Assembly: GCF_041734735.1 (NCBI RefSeq) | Contig: NC_134895.1 | Coordinates: 18,158,525-18,222,524, forward strand | Origin: Babylonia areolata | Lineage: Eukaryota > Mollusca > Gastropoda > Neogastropoda > Buccinidae | Direction of reading: 5' to 3' | Length of the DNA stretch: 64,000 nt | In this document: positions 11,217-25,560 of the stretch, piece by piece | Numbering within the stretch: position 1 is the stretch's first letter | How the letters are laid out: every line of letters begins with the position of its first letter | The notes under the pieces: generated by a model | The model's database searches: none | What the model saw: the letters and a program-made list of their open reading frames with translations, nothing else | What the model was told of the DNA's origin: nothing | Made by a program: the position numbers and the translations under genes

Positions 11217-14200
11217 GCACACATGCATGCACATATGCACACAAGACAAATATCTGCTTTGCCTTAAAAGAATGTTCCTCAAGAAAGTCTTTAGAAAATC
11301 AAGATTGTGAATAATTGTATGTACAAACAGACAACTGCAACAGCAAGAAAGATTTGGAAGTATTCTGTGGAGAGCAGTCCAAATTATATTGAATAAATAT
11401 GAGAAGAATCAATATAACATCTCTTGACAAGACATTAATGTGTTAATTTACAATATTTGTTTTGACAAGACATTTATATGTTTTTCAATAAATGAAAGGA
11501 AAGTGAACCACCCAGTGGTGGTCAGGACATTATTCAGTTTCATTTAAAAATCAAGGTGCCATTCTCAATGACAGATTATGACTGCTTGCAAAAGGAGCAC
11601 CATCCTGCTGTGTTGTTCCAATGAAAATTAAAGTTTGTAACTTCTCAGTACCCCAGAACCTTACACTAATTCAACATCTACCTACGATAGAAATAGAGAA
11701 GATTCTGTATCTGTTAAAAGGCACCACCCAGCAGATACAGTTAAAGTGGAAACAATTTTCATTGATAAGATCATGTTTTGGTGCAGAAGAGGCATTGCCA
11801 GAATATAGGTAGTCCCAGTGAAGAGAGGTGGTAGTGCCCACTCAATACCCCAAAACTTCACACTATACCTGTTTCAGTGAGGACAAGGAGTAATGACAGA
11901 TTGGAGAAAGAGAGAATGTGAGTGTGTGTGTGTTTGTGTGTGTGTGTTGTGGACTGAAACTGGACGCATAATGTTGAAATTTGCATACCTTAGATTTGTC
12001 GGAGATGGTATTATGCAAATGAAGTCTTTCACATACATGTACAGGTTGATGATATGAAAACGGAGGAGACTGTGCCATGAGTGGTCACATTCATAGGTTC
12101 AGAACAGAGTTATTTAGATTTTTTTTCCTCTCTATCTTTTAATTCTCTCAGTTTTTGTTTTTTTTACTTCTTTCTTTCCCCCTTTCTTTTCACGTCTGGT
12201 ATTTTTCTTATCTTGAAATCCATTCAGATCAGTTTTTTGTTATCATATTCTAAAAAAATTTAGCTTTTAGATCATAGTAATTGGTAGATAATGCTGTGAA
12301 TGACTTTGTTAGTTATACATATATGTATGGCATCATTTTTTTATGTTCATATCTTGTATGTTTTAGTGACTGTTTTTAGCTGACAGTTTAATATGATCTT
12401 TTAAAAAGAAATACACCATAGATGAGAATAGAATTATTTTCAAGTAGTTTTGTTTTATGTGGTTTGGTTCAGTAGAGATAGTGTGAATAATGATTTTTGA
12501 TCACAAGTCCACAGCAAGTCAAAAAGATTTTAATAGTAAAAAAAAAAAAGAAAAAAGAAAAAAAAAAGAATAAATGAATGAAATAAAATGAATAAAAAAG
12601 AGAGAGAGATTACTACATTTGTGGATTAATTTGATGAAATGCTGAGTCGTAAAATGTGTGGTAGTTTTGTTGTCATGTTTTTTTTTGTTTCTCCACTGTG
12701 GGGAATTTGGTATGTAATTAATGGTTGTGTTTGCAATAGGTAGATATTGAGTGTGGTGATATCTAGATTCTGTTAGAGGGAGTTAAACCAAATCGTAAGC
12801 TGTTATCATGACAACAGCTTCACAGAAGCAGTGCATGAATTATGTGCATATTCATGCAGTGGTATATCATCCAAACCATTTATCATTTACGCACAAGCAT
12901 GCATATGCATGCATGCACACACATATGTGATGTGATGTGGAGCATAGGGCAGACATGCAGTCATGCAGATTTCCTAGATCTGCATTGAACCAAGATCTGC
13001 AATGAACCACCACGACTGTCTCTTGTAGACGCACATAATACAGAGTTTATAGATACGTTAATGAAAGCCCTGTGTTGAAAGTTTGCTGTCTCAAAAGCCA
13101 TGTGGCAGATGGGGCATTATGAACGTATAGAGCATCGAGTGCGTGTCATGATATAATTTCTGTCTTCATTAGGAAAAATCAGTTATACATGTGAACACTT
13201 AATTCACATGTGATCCTAGGCTTGCTGAGAGTGTTTGGCATTCTGTCTCTTACAATCCTAAGATTCATTTCACTTAATGAATACAATAGAGGTAGTTTCA
13301 TTAGCATGGCCGCAGTTCCCAACAGTGATAATGATGCAGTAGGAAGTTTGTAACTGTTGCAATTGTGGACAGTTTCAGTTGTAACGACATGCTTGCTGAC
13401 ATAATTAAAGGTCTGTCCATTTCAGGACGGTCAGATTTTGTGTAATGTATGATGGTGCCTAGTGTTAAGCTTGGCTTTTAGGATTGAGATCTGTACATAG
13501 GGAAAGCTGTATCGGCAAGATTATTAATCGCTCATCAGCAATAAGTCTTGATTTTTAACACAAAGATATGTTTTGAGGTTTGGTTACATATTTTGTGTGC
13601 GTATGTGTTTATTTGTGCTTTGCTGTGGGCCAGTTTGTTTATATGCAGCTGTTATCATGTGGGATTGATCTGGTGCTGAATGAAATGCCATGTCATGTCT
13701 GTCTGTCTCATGGTCCCTCTTCCAGCTCTTCCATGGTCTTCCTCTACTCCTTGCTACTAGAGACGAAGAGGAGGGGGGCGTTTCCATGTCTCACATTATC
13801 AATGACACTGGACTGTGCTACACACTCTGTGACTAGTCCAGTGCCATCTACATACAGATGTCTGTATATTGTAACAGATGTGACATTTCGCTTACTGTGC
13901 ATCTGTGCATCTTTTTAAGAGAAAATGACATAATAAGTCAACATGTTTATTGCTGTTACTAAAAGGAAGAAGAAGGGGGAGTATTTCCATTGATTTCTTG
14001 GCTGTCCTGTTCTCAGCAGCTTGGATCTGTGCATGTATGTGTGTGGCTGAGTTGATTTGGAATCATATTGGTTCATACATGTCCATGGAGGTTACAAAAC
14101 AAAAGAAGTCCAAACTCTAAGATTGTTAAACTTGCTTTGCAGTAGAAGATTTTGAATAGCGTAGATACATTCATTTCTCTTTAGTGTTCTTTGTTGTAGT

Positions 14201-14998
14201 GAAGAAGTAGGTGTCGAAAGAAATGTGTGACACAGTATGGAACGCTCTTCACGGGTAACAAGACGAGAATCTCATGTTCAGTCCTTTCATTCTAGAAACT
14301 CTTACATCAGTTTTTATTTTGTGTGTTTTTTGTTGTTGTTGTTTTTGGATGAGTTTGTTTTAAAGTGTTTTCAACAATTGTGTGCTTTGGTAAGGAAATG
14401 TACAGTACTGATCTTGATTAATCCCTGGTTCCACACAGACAGTAAAATTGTAGGCAACCAAAGCCTGAACATCACTAACACATTATTCATAGATTGGGTG
14501 ACCAGGAAAGCAGTCGACTGTTCTGTTTTCAGAATATTGGTGGTATCTTGATTATTGAGCTCTGTTTTGTATATTTTCCCACATGTTTTTACTTGCTCGA
14601 CATAGATCTTCACAGGATTTTGAATAATGGCTTTAAATGTAACATGTGTGTTCCACTTCAGGTTTGTTTTAGAGGGTAGGAAATTGATTGCTGGCATGAT
14701 CACTGCAAATACCATGTGCTTATTCACTTATCGTAATTTCTGGATAACGGGAATGGTCAGTGTTTATATTGTGTTTGCATGTTCATTTTACTGTATTTTT
14801 TCAGAATACTCTGACACACACATATTTAATCCTTTGGTTGATTCAAGGAGGAAAAGTGAGGGGAAGTGGATATGTTAGGTGCTGCAGGACTATACCTCAT
14901 AAGGACAGACAGGTGGACTATACATTATAAAGACAGACAGCTGATGGTCAATACTAAGCACACTATACAAGGAAGTCATCTGTGATATCAGCATGCAT
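9443..14998. other. stretch downstream of importin-13; probable 3' UTR then intergenic
   Basis: No coding exon recognised. The first AATAAA words after the stop are near 11391 and 11487, so the 3' UTR could be about 2 kb, but none is clearly a cleavage site. Contains (CA)n at about 10650-10713 and 11131-11220, and A-rich simple sequence at 12538-12600. Confidence 0.4.
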
Positions 14999-15192
14999 CA
15001 AGAATATGAAACTTAATCAGTTACTGGCATTCAGCACAAAATGTGTTCCATCCTGTAACATCAGCAGTATATGTTGTGAATATGAAACTTCAGTCAGTTA
15101 TATGGATTTGACACAAAATATGTTACATCCTATAATACCACAATGCATTGTGAATATGAAACATCAGTCAGTTATTAGCATTCAACACTAAA
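14999..15192. repeat. three tandem units of about 75 bp
   Basis: Each unit begins GAATATGAAAC and continues CAGTCAGTTAT, a CACAAAAT word and CATCCT-TAA. The copies differ at several positions each. Confidence 0.7.
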
Positions 15193-18087
15193 TAACTTTT
15201 TAAAAAAAGATATGCCTGTTAAAAAGTGTTGATACTTTCCATTGCCTGTGTCAGGGAGAGGCTTCGAGATGTTCTGTTTCTTGTTTTTGTGTTGGCAGTG
15301 TCAGCTTTGCTCCATACAGCTCTGCCTCTTTGTCAAAGAGCAGACATGCAGGAACAGTTCATTGTCAGGCATGAAAACCAACATGAACATACAGTCCACA
15401 TACCTCAAAGGAAAAGAAGATAAAAGAAAATGAAAGAAAAGAGGATAGAAAATGCGTGTAAATTATTCAAAGATGTATTCTTTACATGTAGAGGCTGGCT
15501 TCTTTTCCTCATTCTTTTATTAAATCCATACTGCTGTTATTGCTATGTCTATCTAGTCACAGGACTACACACGATATCCTCCGTATTGATGCTTGTCATT
15601 GCTTGTTGTTGTTTTTTATCATGTGGTCCAGGGTTTTCATTTGATGTGTTGTTTACCATTGTGTTTTTATGGTCAGTCATTCATGAATTCAGGCTTGAGC
15701 TGCACGAAAACCTTCTTCAATGGACCATTGGCTTTTAATCATGTGGACTGCTTCATTGGTTAAAAGCTGCCTGGACACAAGGACACAAATGTTGTGGATG
15801 TTACGAAATGTGGCTGCGCTCTTCATGCCCTCATACTGTCTCAAGGAAATGTTGAACATAAATTATGCACAACTTTCATGAAATTATCCTTGTTTGTGGA
15901 CTTGGATTATTACACTCCGTTGAACAGAAAATGATAAAGCTAACTTTGTACTGCATGACATCTGGTGAGGTTTTATTTCATTGTGGCACTAGCTTTAGAG
16001 TAAAGGAGGACCAGTGGAACAACTGTTGCTTTAAAATAAGGAAGTGGTTTCTGATTCAGTCTGAAGATTGAATGTCCATTCTGTAAAGAATGGTTTGTGA
16101 TGGTGCGCTTCAGAAAATTTGATGGTGTGTTTGTACCTTGATATTTTGTGTCCAGAATATAGGATCAGGCTCTGTATTACAGTACATTGTAGTGCTTTAG
16201 TTTATTCCATCGAGGGTAGGAAGTACTATATGGTTCATTAGAATACTTGACAAGTTTGTTTTTCCTGATTTAAGCATGAAAACGTTTCTTCTTTTGGGAG
16301 TATAAATCCTGTGGTTTCAAAAAGCTATTACGTTGAGACTTCCCGCTAGTGTTGAGGAACAAATAACATGTTCTCTGAAAATTATTCTCTGTGATTTATA
16401 GAAAGAAGCTGTGGACGTGCCTGTTTGGTTCTGAATTTTAATTAAACAGTAAAGATATAGAGTAGCTATCTCCTAATATATTGTTAGTGCACACCCCATT
16501 TTGTTTGTAATTAGTTCAACATTCTCTTTGTTGCCCACCTTCCCCACTTACATTTTGTTTAGTTTTGTATTCTAGCCTTTTATTGCATGCATATAATCCA
16601 TCTTTGGTTGTGTTGTAGTGGGTGTGCCAGGCGGTAGACTGGTGCAGCGACTTCATTGTTAAACTGAGCTGTCTTTCATGAAGCACAGAACCGGAAGTCC
16701 AGACGTGATGAACAAATGAAGTCCGTCCTGAATAGGCCAGTCACTTTAGTCAGTGGAGGAAATGATTAGTCTGTTGGTGTCTGCGGTGTATTGGTTGTGA
16801 GTGTAGATTGTGAAGGCAGGATATCCACTGTTGAGAGAGATGAAATATTTGTGTTTCACTTTGAGTCTTTTTCTTTTCTTTTTTTTTTTTTTTTTTGTCT
16901 TTTTTTTTTGATTCTGAGACTGATGTGAATTATTTTTTTTTGTTATTGTTGCGAAGGGCATGTAAAAGCGCTTATTTATTCATATGGATGTTGATGTGAA
17001 TCAGATAAAAATGCATATGTTTATTGTTGCTGAACAAATATGATTGTAACTGTTACTTAATATTGTCAGTCAGCTGGTGCTTAAGCAGATGACCTCTGGT
17101 TTTAGTAATTAGCTTTTTTTCAGCTTCTATCTTCAATAAATGAATAATAAACAAATAAAAAGATAATAAAAATATATATTGAACACAAAGCTTAGGGTGG
17201 CATATTCCTTTTCCTTCAAAAATTTGTAATGTATTTTTTTTAGAATTGGTCTTTGTGATGCCTTTTGATTTGTTGTACACAAGGTCTGGAGTGATTAGAT
17301 AGAGCCAGTTTTGCACCTGCTTTCAATTTTAGCAACACCCATTTCATTGCATTAGCATGTCTTAAAGTGCAAGTGATTCAACTGTTTTGTTTTGATTTCT
17401 GCTAGTGTTCAAATACAGAGTACATTTTTCCCCATTCAGTGCATTACACATGCTTAGAGTTTTGTAATTGGCTTAAAGAATGGTCTCTATCCCTACTGGA
17501 TGGTTTGGGTGATTTGGTTTGGTCTTAAAATCACCTATGTGAATAGATCATGACTAAATCCAGTCACATTTGTTTGATTTTTATGCCTGGTGATCAGACC
17601 ATTGAGAGGTTTGTTTTTTTTTTAAACAAAGGAATTAACAGACAAAACTGGCAGATTAGATTTCTAAGAATATTCTTAAGAATTTCAGTGGTATTATTTT
17701 ACAGAAAGTAATTTGAATGCATATGTCTTAGATACTATGCTTACTTTTAGTGTGGAAAGGCAATCCTCCCTTACCAGGTTTTAGAACCAGACTCAGATGT
17801 CTCTCTTAGGTCAGAAGGTTTCTAGGGCTCCTTATTACACTGGCAGCCACGTTTTATTCTGGAGGTGTGTTTAACTGCTTGTGATGTGTAGGTATTGATA
17901 TTGTGTTACACATACCATTTACTTGTTCTAACAGCTCTTCAGGATCTGTCCATCTCTTTCTCCCCCATACAGATAGTCAAATGATGAACGGGTCAGAATT
18001 GTTGGAGATATTAATCAGATTTTTGGTGTCTGACTGAATTGTATAAAAAAATCAGAAGCAGGCTGTGGTCAGCAGCTTTGTCCTGTC

Positions 18088-18136
<49 letters not shown>

Positions 18137-18289
18137 GTGAATGCAGTATTTGCATTGGTCATGCATCACCTCAGCCAGTCAGAGCCTTTTGTGCCATCAG
18201 TCACCGAGTTCATCTGCCTTTTTTCTTACATGTATGATAGAAATGACTTGCCATATAGGTAGCCATACTCCATCTTCAGTGCTGTGCAT
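15193..18289. other. gene-free stretch
   Basis: Only short frames without family resemblance. Holds several AATAAA words at 17138-17170 and a 42-base T run at 18094-18135. I see no RNA gene and no recognisable element here. Confidence 0.4.
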
Positions 18290-18745
18290 GTGAGACATAT
18301 TTTTTGTGTCCACAATCCACTGAATGCTGACATGGATTAAGGGATCTTTGCATGTATCAGATCATATGTATACCCATACACACAGATGAGGTTAACTCTC
18401 TCCATACGAACGGCGAAAGAGACGACGTTAACAGCGTTTCACCCCAATTACCACCATCAAACTATTGCACGTGGAAGGCTCTTATACTGAAGAGGTGAAT
18501 GTTGACAAAGATACCACAATTCTGACGACGGAAGCTAAAGGTTGGGTCATTCAGACACCCACTGGACATCCGAGGGGTCTGTGTAGAGGAGAAGAGAGGA
18601 CTGGCCGTACTGAGTGAGTTAAGGCACAACTAGCAGGTTGGCAAATGGAATCTCGATGCTTAACTTGCCAGGCACCAGTACCATGATCAAACACAAGAAG
18701 CCTCGGATTAAACTTTCTAACCACTTGGCCATTGTCCTCATCACT
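18290..18745 (-). mobile_element. tRNA-headed SINE interrupted by a MITE
   Basis: The right part read on the minus strand starts with an A-box-like TGGCCAAGTGGTTAGAAAG near 18733 and continues through 18623. The left part (18290-18391, with GGATTAAGGGATCTTTGCAT) looks like body sequence of similar snail SINEs. The MITE at 18392-18622 lies between them. The two flanks being one element is inference. Confidence 0.45.
18392..18622. mobile_element. MITE with TTAA ends (piggyBac-like target)
   Basis: Bounded by TTAA on both sides with imperfect inverted ends: TTAACTCTCTCCATACG at the left, and TTAACTCACTCAGTACG when the right end is read on the other strand. Length 231 bp, no open frame. TTAA duplication is the hallmark of piggyBac-type insertion; the family call is inference. 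Confidence 0.6.
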
Positions 18746-20134
18746 TTTTGTTGTTGTGATCATTCCTATACCTAAGGAGTTAGCAGTTTCTGCTTAGTAT
18801 CTGATCTTTTGTCATTGTTATCATAATCTTTTAAGTGCACTGATAGGCTGTGCAATGCAAGGCCGGGCTGTTACAGTACCTGATTGGTCACTAAAATTGG
18901 CTGGACTGGGAAAGACAAACTGTTAGTAGTTTTGTTTATCCAGACAGGCACTGTTAGAAGAACACCTCATATTCTAATTGTTGGGTAACTTGTCCAGTTC
19001 ATTACAAATATGAAAAGATTAATGATGTTCATATGAGCAATTTGCATAGTCTGAACATACTGGTGGGGCATTCAGGGGGAAGGGGAGGAAGGGGTCTTTT
19101 ATGTCTGCTGGACATGCGCATACATTTCTGGCAGTGTGTGGCTGAACACGTCCAAGTTCATAGTCACTGGCAGATTTGATAGTCAATATAAGACTGGTCC
19201 AGAGAATAAATTCTCTAGTGTGATATTAATTTATCATTTTCTTTGATTCAGACAGAGCCAGTGTGAAGTGATTTTTCTCTTGATTGGTTACACTTGATAT
19301 AAATATATATATATATATATATTGCGCATGCATGCTGCTTTTTGTGCTGTTTCTCAGCAGCACTTCCCTGTTTTGCATGGATTAACAAAATGACACCTTG
19401 ATGTGTGTACTCTAGTTTTCAGCCTGTGAGATGTCTCTCTTTTGGGAGAGAAAAAAAAATCACTTAAATCAAACCAATTTGGCTGATGAGCTAATAATAA
19501 GCAGCCCATCTATGTCTAATTAAAATGAAATCTAATAGTATTTTAAATGCCATCCAGTGTGATCTCACTCAATGCTAGATAGTTACAGTTTCAACATAAG
19601 ACAACGTGGATGCACAAGACTTGATAACATACTTGGTCATGCTTGACAAGTCACCTGTAGTGTGGCTTCAGACAGTTGCAGACAGCGTTTGTACCAGTGG
19701 CACACTCCACCACATAGAAATTCTGAGCACTTAATGTTTAACATTTATCCAGAGTATCCAGTCTGTTAGTATGAAGGGCATAAAAGCAACAACAACAACA
19801 AAAAAAAAAAACAGAAAAAAAACCAACAAAAATTAGGCATGCACCTTATGCATGGCAGCATCTTGATAGGCTGGAAATTATGGTACATGGCATTGATGCT
19901 CCCTGCTGGTTTTTCTTGTCAAGAAACACTTGCATGCTGCATTGCCTCAGTTGTGAGTATTGTGGTATTGAACTAAAAACCTTGCATGTTCATTGGCAAT
20001 TGCTTTTCCCACTGACCTCACCCAGCCACTCAGAATGTCTTGCTTCTTTTTTTTTTCTCCCCCTCTCAGTTCTTTGTTAGATAAATAAACACAGAAAAAA
20101 AGAAAACCAGAAAGGGGATGAGGGTCTGCTGTTT

Positions 20135-20605
20135 GCATGATCATAGCCAGTACTGTACTTTCTTGTAACAGCCAAGCTAATGATAACACTGTTATGGAGA
20201 TTTTGGATATAATCTATACTACAGGAATTAATCACAAGCTTTGTTCAAGTTAGCATGATCATAGCCAGTACTGTACTTTCTTGTAACAGCCAAGCTAATG
20301 ATAACACTGTTATGGAGATTTTGGATATAATCTATACTACAGGAATTAATCACAAGCTTTGTTCAAGTTAGCATGATCATAGCCAGTACTGTACTTTCTT
20401 GTAACAGCTAAGCTAATGATAACACTGTTATGGAGATTTTGGATATAATCTATACTACAGGAATTAATCACAAGCTTTGTTCAAGTTAGCATGATCATAG
20501 ACAGTACTGTACTTTCTTGTAACAGCTAAGCTAATGATAACACTGTTATGGAGATTTTGGATATAATCTATACTACAGGAATTAATCACAAGCTTTGTTC
20601 AAGTT
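20135..20605. repeat. satellite: four tandem copies of a 118-bp unit
   Basis: Unit starts at 20135, 20253, 20371 and 20489, exactly 118 bp apart. Copies are almost identical, differing at about two sites (GCCAGTACTG versus GACAGTACTG; CAGCCAAG versus CAGCTAAG). No frame or known family recognised. Confidence 0.95.
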
Positions 20606-23600
20606 CATAGTCATCACACTGTGAGATTGTGTGCCTTTGTCAGTTTAGACGTGAAGCAGTTGGAAAGAAGCTGATGCTTCATGTGTTATTTTGCTTATGA
20701 ATAGAAAAATAAATTTTACATACAGAAACAAAACAATGCAAAACGAAGAGAGGGTACCCCTTTCACACACCCCCCCCCCCCCCCCCCCAAATGGAGTATG
20801 GTTATCTGAATGGCCAGGTGAAAAACAAGTCGTACATGTAAAAGCCAATTTGTAGGTACCAGAGAATGAGGTAGTTGCAGACCACTAACCCTCAGAAGCA
20901 GAGACCCAGGCACTGACACACAAAATGACAGACCTGGAGGAGGCTGGTCAGTAGTAGTTCTGTGCGGTGCCCCTGTGATTTCTTCACAAAGTAAAGGGAG
21001 AAGGAGGACTCGGAACAGAAGGTGCATAGATGAACAAGGGGGGAACACAGAAAAGAGAACAGTCATAGGAAGCAGACAGTGCAGATTCAACAGAAAATGC
21101 ACAGAATGTTTGTGCATAGTGTTCAGACATGTGGAAGTACTTGCGCTACCATACAGGTAAAATCATTGTTGTTATTTTTTTCTAATTCTTATAACTAGTT
21201 GTTTATTTCTTTTACATAATGAAGATTTCTTGTCGATGTAGATGCTTCTGTATGAGCAGTGTGAAGCACAATATCAACCGTGCTTTCCTTCACAGCATAC
21301 TACAGATCTTGTATGTGTTAGTCAAATCTGTGGAATTTGGGTGGCTTTGGGGAGGGGTATGTGGAAAGATAGAACGATACTACCATGGTTTTAGTGCACT
21401 GCAGTATACATGTCTAACAGGGTGTGGGTGCAAAAAGGAAGAGAAGTACATGGATGAAATATCAGTTGTCCTCTCCCTTAATGTTTCCCCCCATGCACCC
21501 CTTCTCTTCTGTCTCAAAACCTCCACCATCTGCCCCCCCCCCTCCTCCACAAACCCCCATTGGTTTTCCTGTCTAAAACTACCAGCACTTACCTTGATGT
21601 GACTTTTGATTGCTCAATATTGCCAGATAGATTTGTTTTTGTTTGTTTCAGTTTGTTTTGTTTTTGTTTGATTGTTTGTACTAGTGAGAAAAAATAGATA
21701 ACTCTGAACTTGCGGTGACATCCTGACCTTTGATCTTTTGACCTTGACCAGTTCTGAACATTCCCCAGACACCATTGGAAGCTTTTGATCAATGTGTTCT
21801 GGTGATGTGTGCAAAATGATTTTTCCTCAGTCGTATGGGAACGGAATCATGTCTTTAACTTTGTGGAAATGGAGTTGAGCCTTTGCTTTTCAAGAGTATG
21901 GTTTTGGCGCATTTGTAGTCTTGAATAGTCATTTACCAGTGCATGGATTGAATTTCTCATCCACCTGCCCACCCCTCTGAATAAATTTGCTGTTTTGTTT
22001 ATTGTTATCTTCATATTCATTTATCTTGTTGATCCATTGCATATTTGCTTTGTTTGTAATTTTTTTCTGCTCATTTACTGTGTTGAATTGGTGACTGACG
22101 AAACCATTTTCATGATCTGTTTTTGTGTTGTGCGTGTTCCATTTTCACCATTCTTCTGTGCGTGGAGCCGTTCCTCTGCTTGTTCTGTATACTCACCACC
22201 CCTTTCTATGCATAGTGTTGTCTGTGCTCGTCCTTTAGATCTATGCAACTTTGGAATCATCGAAAAAGAATTCCTAATGGCCATTGATATATTATCCTTA
22301 AAGCATGTTATGTGTGTGTGTGTGTGCTTTGGCTCTGTAACTCCAGTCATGACTCTTTTATCTGCGTTGATTGTGGCTCCCTGTTCCCTATTTTTCCATT
22401 AACTTTGCTCATTAAAAATAAAAATAAAAAATGAAAATCTGACTAGGACTGTAGTAGTTTGGATTTATGAGAACATAGGCCTGGATAGAGTAACAGTTTG
22501 GAATTGCAAGCATATTTGTAGGTCTGAATAGATTCAGTTACATATTTTGGATTTACGAGCTTAGACTTTACTCTAGATGTTTGAGATTCATAGATTTGAA
22601 GACTTAATTGTTCAGCTCAGCTAGATATTTCAGCTATTATGTTTGAGCATGTAACTATGTGAATGTTTATTCCCCTTCCTTGAGTGACATTGTGTGTGTT
22701 TTCACTTCTTTTACGTTGTGCACTTTGTGTGTATGGATATGGAAATAGATCTGACGTGTGTTTGTGTTCTGAATATAAAGGTATTTAGTTAATTGCATAG
22801 TCAGTACAAAGTACTCACACAGTGAACTTGATTTCATGTTATTTATCACCTGTTAAACTTGATTTAGTGTTTGTTCCCCTTTTTGAAAAGAAGTGGACAG
22901 TTTGTATTCAAACTGTTGACATTTTAATTGTGTTTTTTGCATTCCCTTTGTTTTTTGTTTCTTTTTCAGGTGTGTTTCTTATAGGCTGCAAAAGTCAGAC
23001 ACGTTATGAGCCAGTCACTGACATCAGTTTTAGTTTTTTTTCTTTTGCTTACTTAAAATTTCATAGGACTGCACATAGCGATGCTGTTTTTTCATTTGAT
23101 AAGTTGTATAGGGTTTCAGGATAAATACAGTCGGTTTCATGGACCATTGCTTGTTTTGACATGTATGTTTTAAGTCACACTTTTTTACATACACACTCAC
23201 ACACTCAATGTGTGTGTTAATTTTCATGTTCATGGAATAGTTGATATACTTTAATTTTTACTCTATCTCCCTTCCACCCCTTCTTCATTGTTATGTTGAA
23301 TTGAACTTAAAATATTAATGTTTGTCATGGGAAAAAAAATCAACCAAGGGTCTGGATATCATGTACTCCAAATTGAAATTCACATCCATTCATAGATACG
23401 TGAAAGAGGTAAAGTCGTCATAAGCGACCAATGAATGCTAGAATAATGTTCACACCTGCTACAGATCATATAGCTCACGTGGCTTTGGTTTGTATGTCCC
23501 CCCACCCCCACCCCCCAGGAATTACTGATTATTCAATCTCAGCATTGTTTTCAGGTGCCAGAAATGTAATGAAAATTACAGAACTTTGTTTTTTCTTTTT

Positions 23601-23995
23601 TAATTTAAGGCACAGAGTAATCAGTTGTGATCGCTGCCCATACCCTGTATGCTATGGGCTTAATGAAAAAAACCCAAACCCTTTGCATCTATTATTTTGA
23701 CATACATTGTTCTGTCACCCTCAAGGCTCAGTATACAGGAGTATTTTGTCTGTGGTGGCTGTTTTTTTTCCTTACCTGGTGGCTGAGTAAGCATTTCATT
23801 TCAACCCTGTTTTCAGATTTTTTTTCTTCCTGGACATTCCTGTAGTTGCTGAGGAAGAAACCTTAATACAGTCTCATAGACAAAGACTCGGTCAGCAATG
23901 ATCAGATTGAATGGTGGTTGGGGGGGAGGGGGAGTCTATGAAGTTCTGTGCCCTTGCGCTGTTCCACCTGATGATTCTTTTTCTTTTGATTGTGT
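20606..23995. other. gene-free stretch with a C run and a possible SINE B fragment
   Basis: A C-homopolymer lies at about 20769-20788. Around 20820-20900 the words GTCGTACATGTAAAAGCC and GTAGTTGCAG hint at a degraded family B SINE. Short frames elsewhere have no family resemblance. Confidence 0.4.
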
Positions 23996-24419
23996 GGAAT
24001 GGTGGCCAAGTGTTAATGTGTCTGCCTAAGAAGCAAGAGAATCTGAGTACATGGGACTCCGATTGAATCCCCCACTCGCCAGTATTTTCTCCTCCTCCAC
24101 CAGACCTTGAGTGGTGGTCTAGATGCTAGTCTTTGGGATGAGACAGTAAACTGAGGTCCAGTATTCAGCATGCACCTAGCACATGTAAAAGAAGCCACGG
24201 CAGTAAAAGGGTCTTCCCTGGCAAAATTCTGAAGAAATATCTGCTCTGATTGTTTCAAATACACTTTTTCATGCAGGGGTTATGGGGAGGGTGGGGGTGG
24301 GGGGGGGAGGGATGGTGCTGTACCCTGGCGATGTGTTCTTCCTGGATAGAGCAGCCCAAATTTCAGACAGAGGTCTGTTGTGAGAAAAAGTAATACAATA
24401 CAATACAGTACAATACAAT
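23996..24419 (+). mobile_element. SINE family A, copy 3, full length
   Basis: Head with A-box-like GGTGGCCAAGTGTTAATGTG and B-box-like CCGATTGAATCC, then the family body (GGTGGTCTAGATGCTAGTC, CATGTAAAAGAAGCCACGGC, TTTCAGACAGAGGTCTGTTG) and a tail of ATACA repeats. The plus-strand orientation is shown by head position and tail. Confidence 0.8.
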
Positions 24420-25473
24420 TTAAAGTTGTAGATGAGTTTGTTTCACTCTTTTTATGATCCGTTTCATGTGTTCTGTAGGTTAGTAAGAAAGCTTACTGGC
24501 CTCTCTCCTTTAATGGATTGCCTATTTCAGTCAAGTTATTGTTAGTGTTATGGTTTAGCTACATGCTTGCTTTTTTGCTGTGTTAGCTTGTGAACGTAAG
24601 AGCCCTTTGTATCGCCAGCAAGATGATCATGATTAACAGCTGTGGTTTCTGTACTGTCTTTTATCATCGAAGTCCACTTGGACAAAAGCCAAAGCTGCAT
24701 AAAAAAAGTTTTTTGATTACTGATTGTGTTGTTTTCTGTTTGGTGTGTGTGCATGTGTGTGTGTGTGTGCATGTGTGTGTGTGTGCATGTGTGTGTGTGT
24801 GCGTGTGTGTGTGTGTGTGAGGAAGCCAGTGCTAAAAGATTAATATGATCCCAATTGTTAATGGGAGTTTAAAGAAAGATTATTAATTCAGTCATGCTGA
24901 GTAACCGGTTGCTGTTGGGAATTGACCTGATTGTCTCAGACAAGTATTCAACTTCTGTTTAAAAAATGATAAATAAAACAAGTATTCAGCATCTGTCTCA
25001 TGAAAATGATATCTAAAACTAGACACTTATGCAACAATGAGAAAAAGTAAATAAGGAAGAAGAGAACCATGGTAGATGAATTGATCAATAAGAGGGAAAG
25101 AAAAAGAGGAAAATATCAATAACTTAACAAACTTCCAGAAAAAAACACATCGATACTATGAGGAATATTTTCCAAGATCAGGATCAAAAGGGTTACCAAG
25201 GGGTAAATCATAATATCTGTTAAAAAACAACTGAACACAAATCATGTTTTGTGTTTATGAAGTCCTAGGGACAAAGTGGGTGTTCGATGATACAGTGCAC
25301 CTTGATAATGATTTATGTTTATATACATAATGAGTAAATCTACTTCCCATTCTTAAATATTTACGGTTTCATTAGATTTGTTTTATACATGTAGTTTTAA
25401 CTGTGGACACAGCACAGAAATCATTCTTACTAGGAGAAGTAAGAATATATAAATATTTCTAATGAAACTAGAT
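24420..25473. other. gene-free stretch with (GT)n
   Basis: (GT)n with GCATGTGT interruptions at about 24743-24818. Otherwise AT-rich sequence without recognised features. Confidence 0.4.
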
Positions 25474-25560
25474 CTCATGAATAATAATAATAATGTACAT
25501 TTATATGGTTCCCTTTCTCTGTAAGAGCTCAGGGCGCTTTACATGAAAGAAAAATATTAC
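25474..25560 (-). mobile_element. L2-like LINE 3' tail
   Basis: The minus strand reads GTAAAGCGCCCTGAGCTC, then an AT-rich word and a tail of ATT repeats, the usual 3' end of L2-type LINEs. Nothing more of the element is recognisable. A C-rich tract follows at 25608-25650. Confidence 0.55.

Noticed and set aside
20135-20605. Possible CRISPR-like array
   Set aside because: Units are contiguous without unique spacers, and the genome is animal.
21995-22402. Open frame of 135 residues
   Set aside because: Hydrophobic, T-rich translation with no family resemblance and no splice context.
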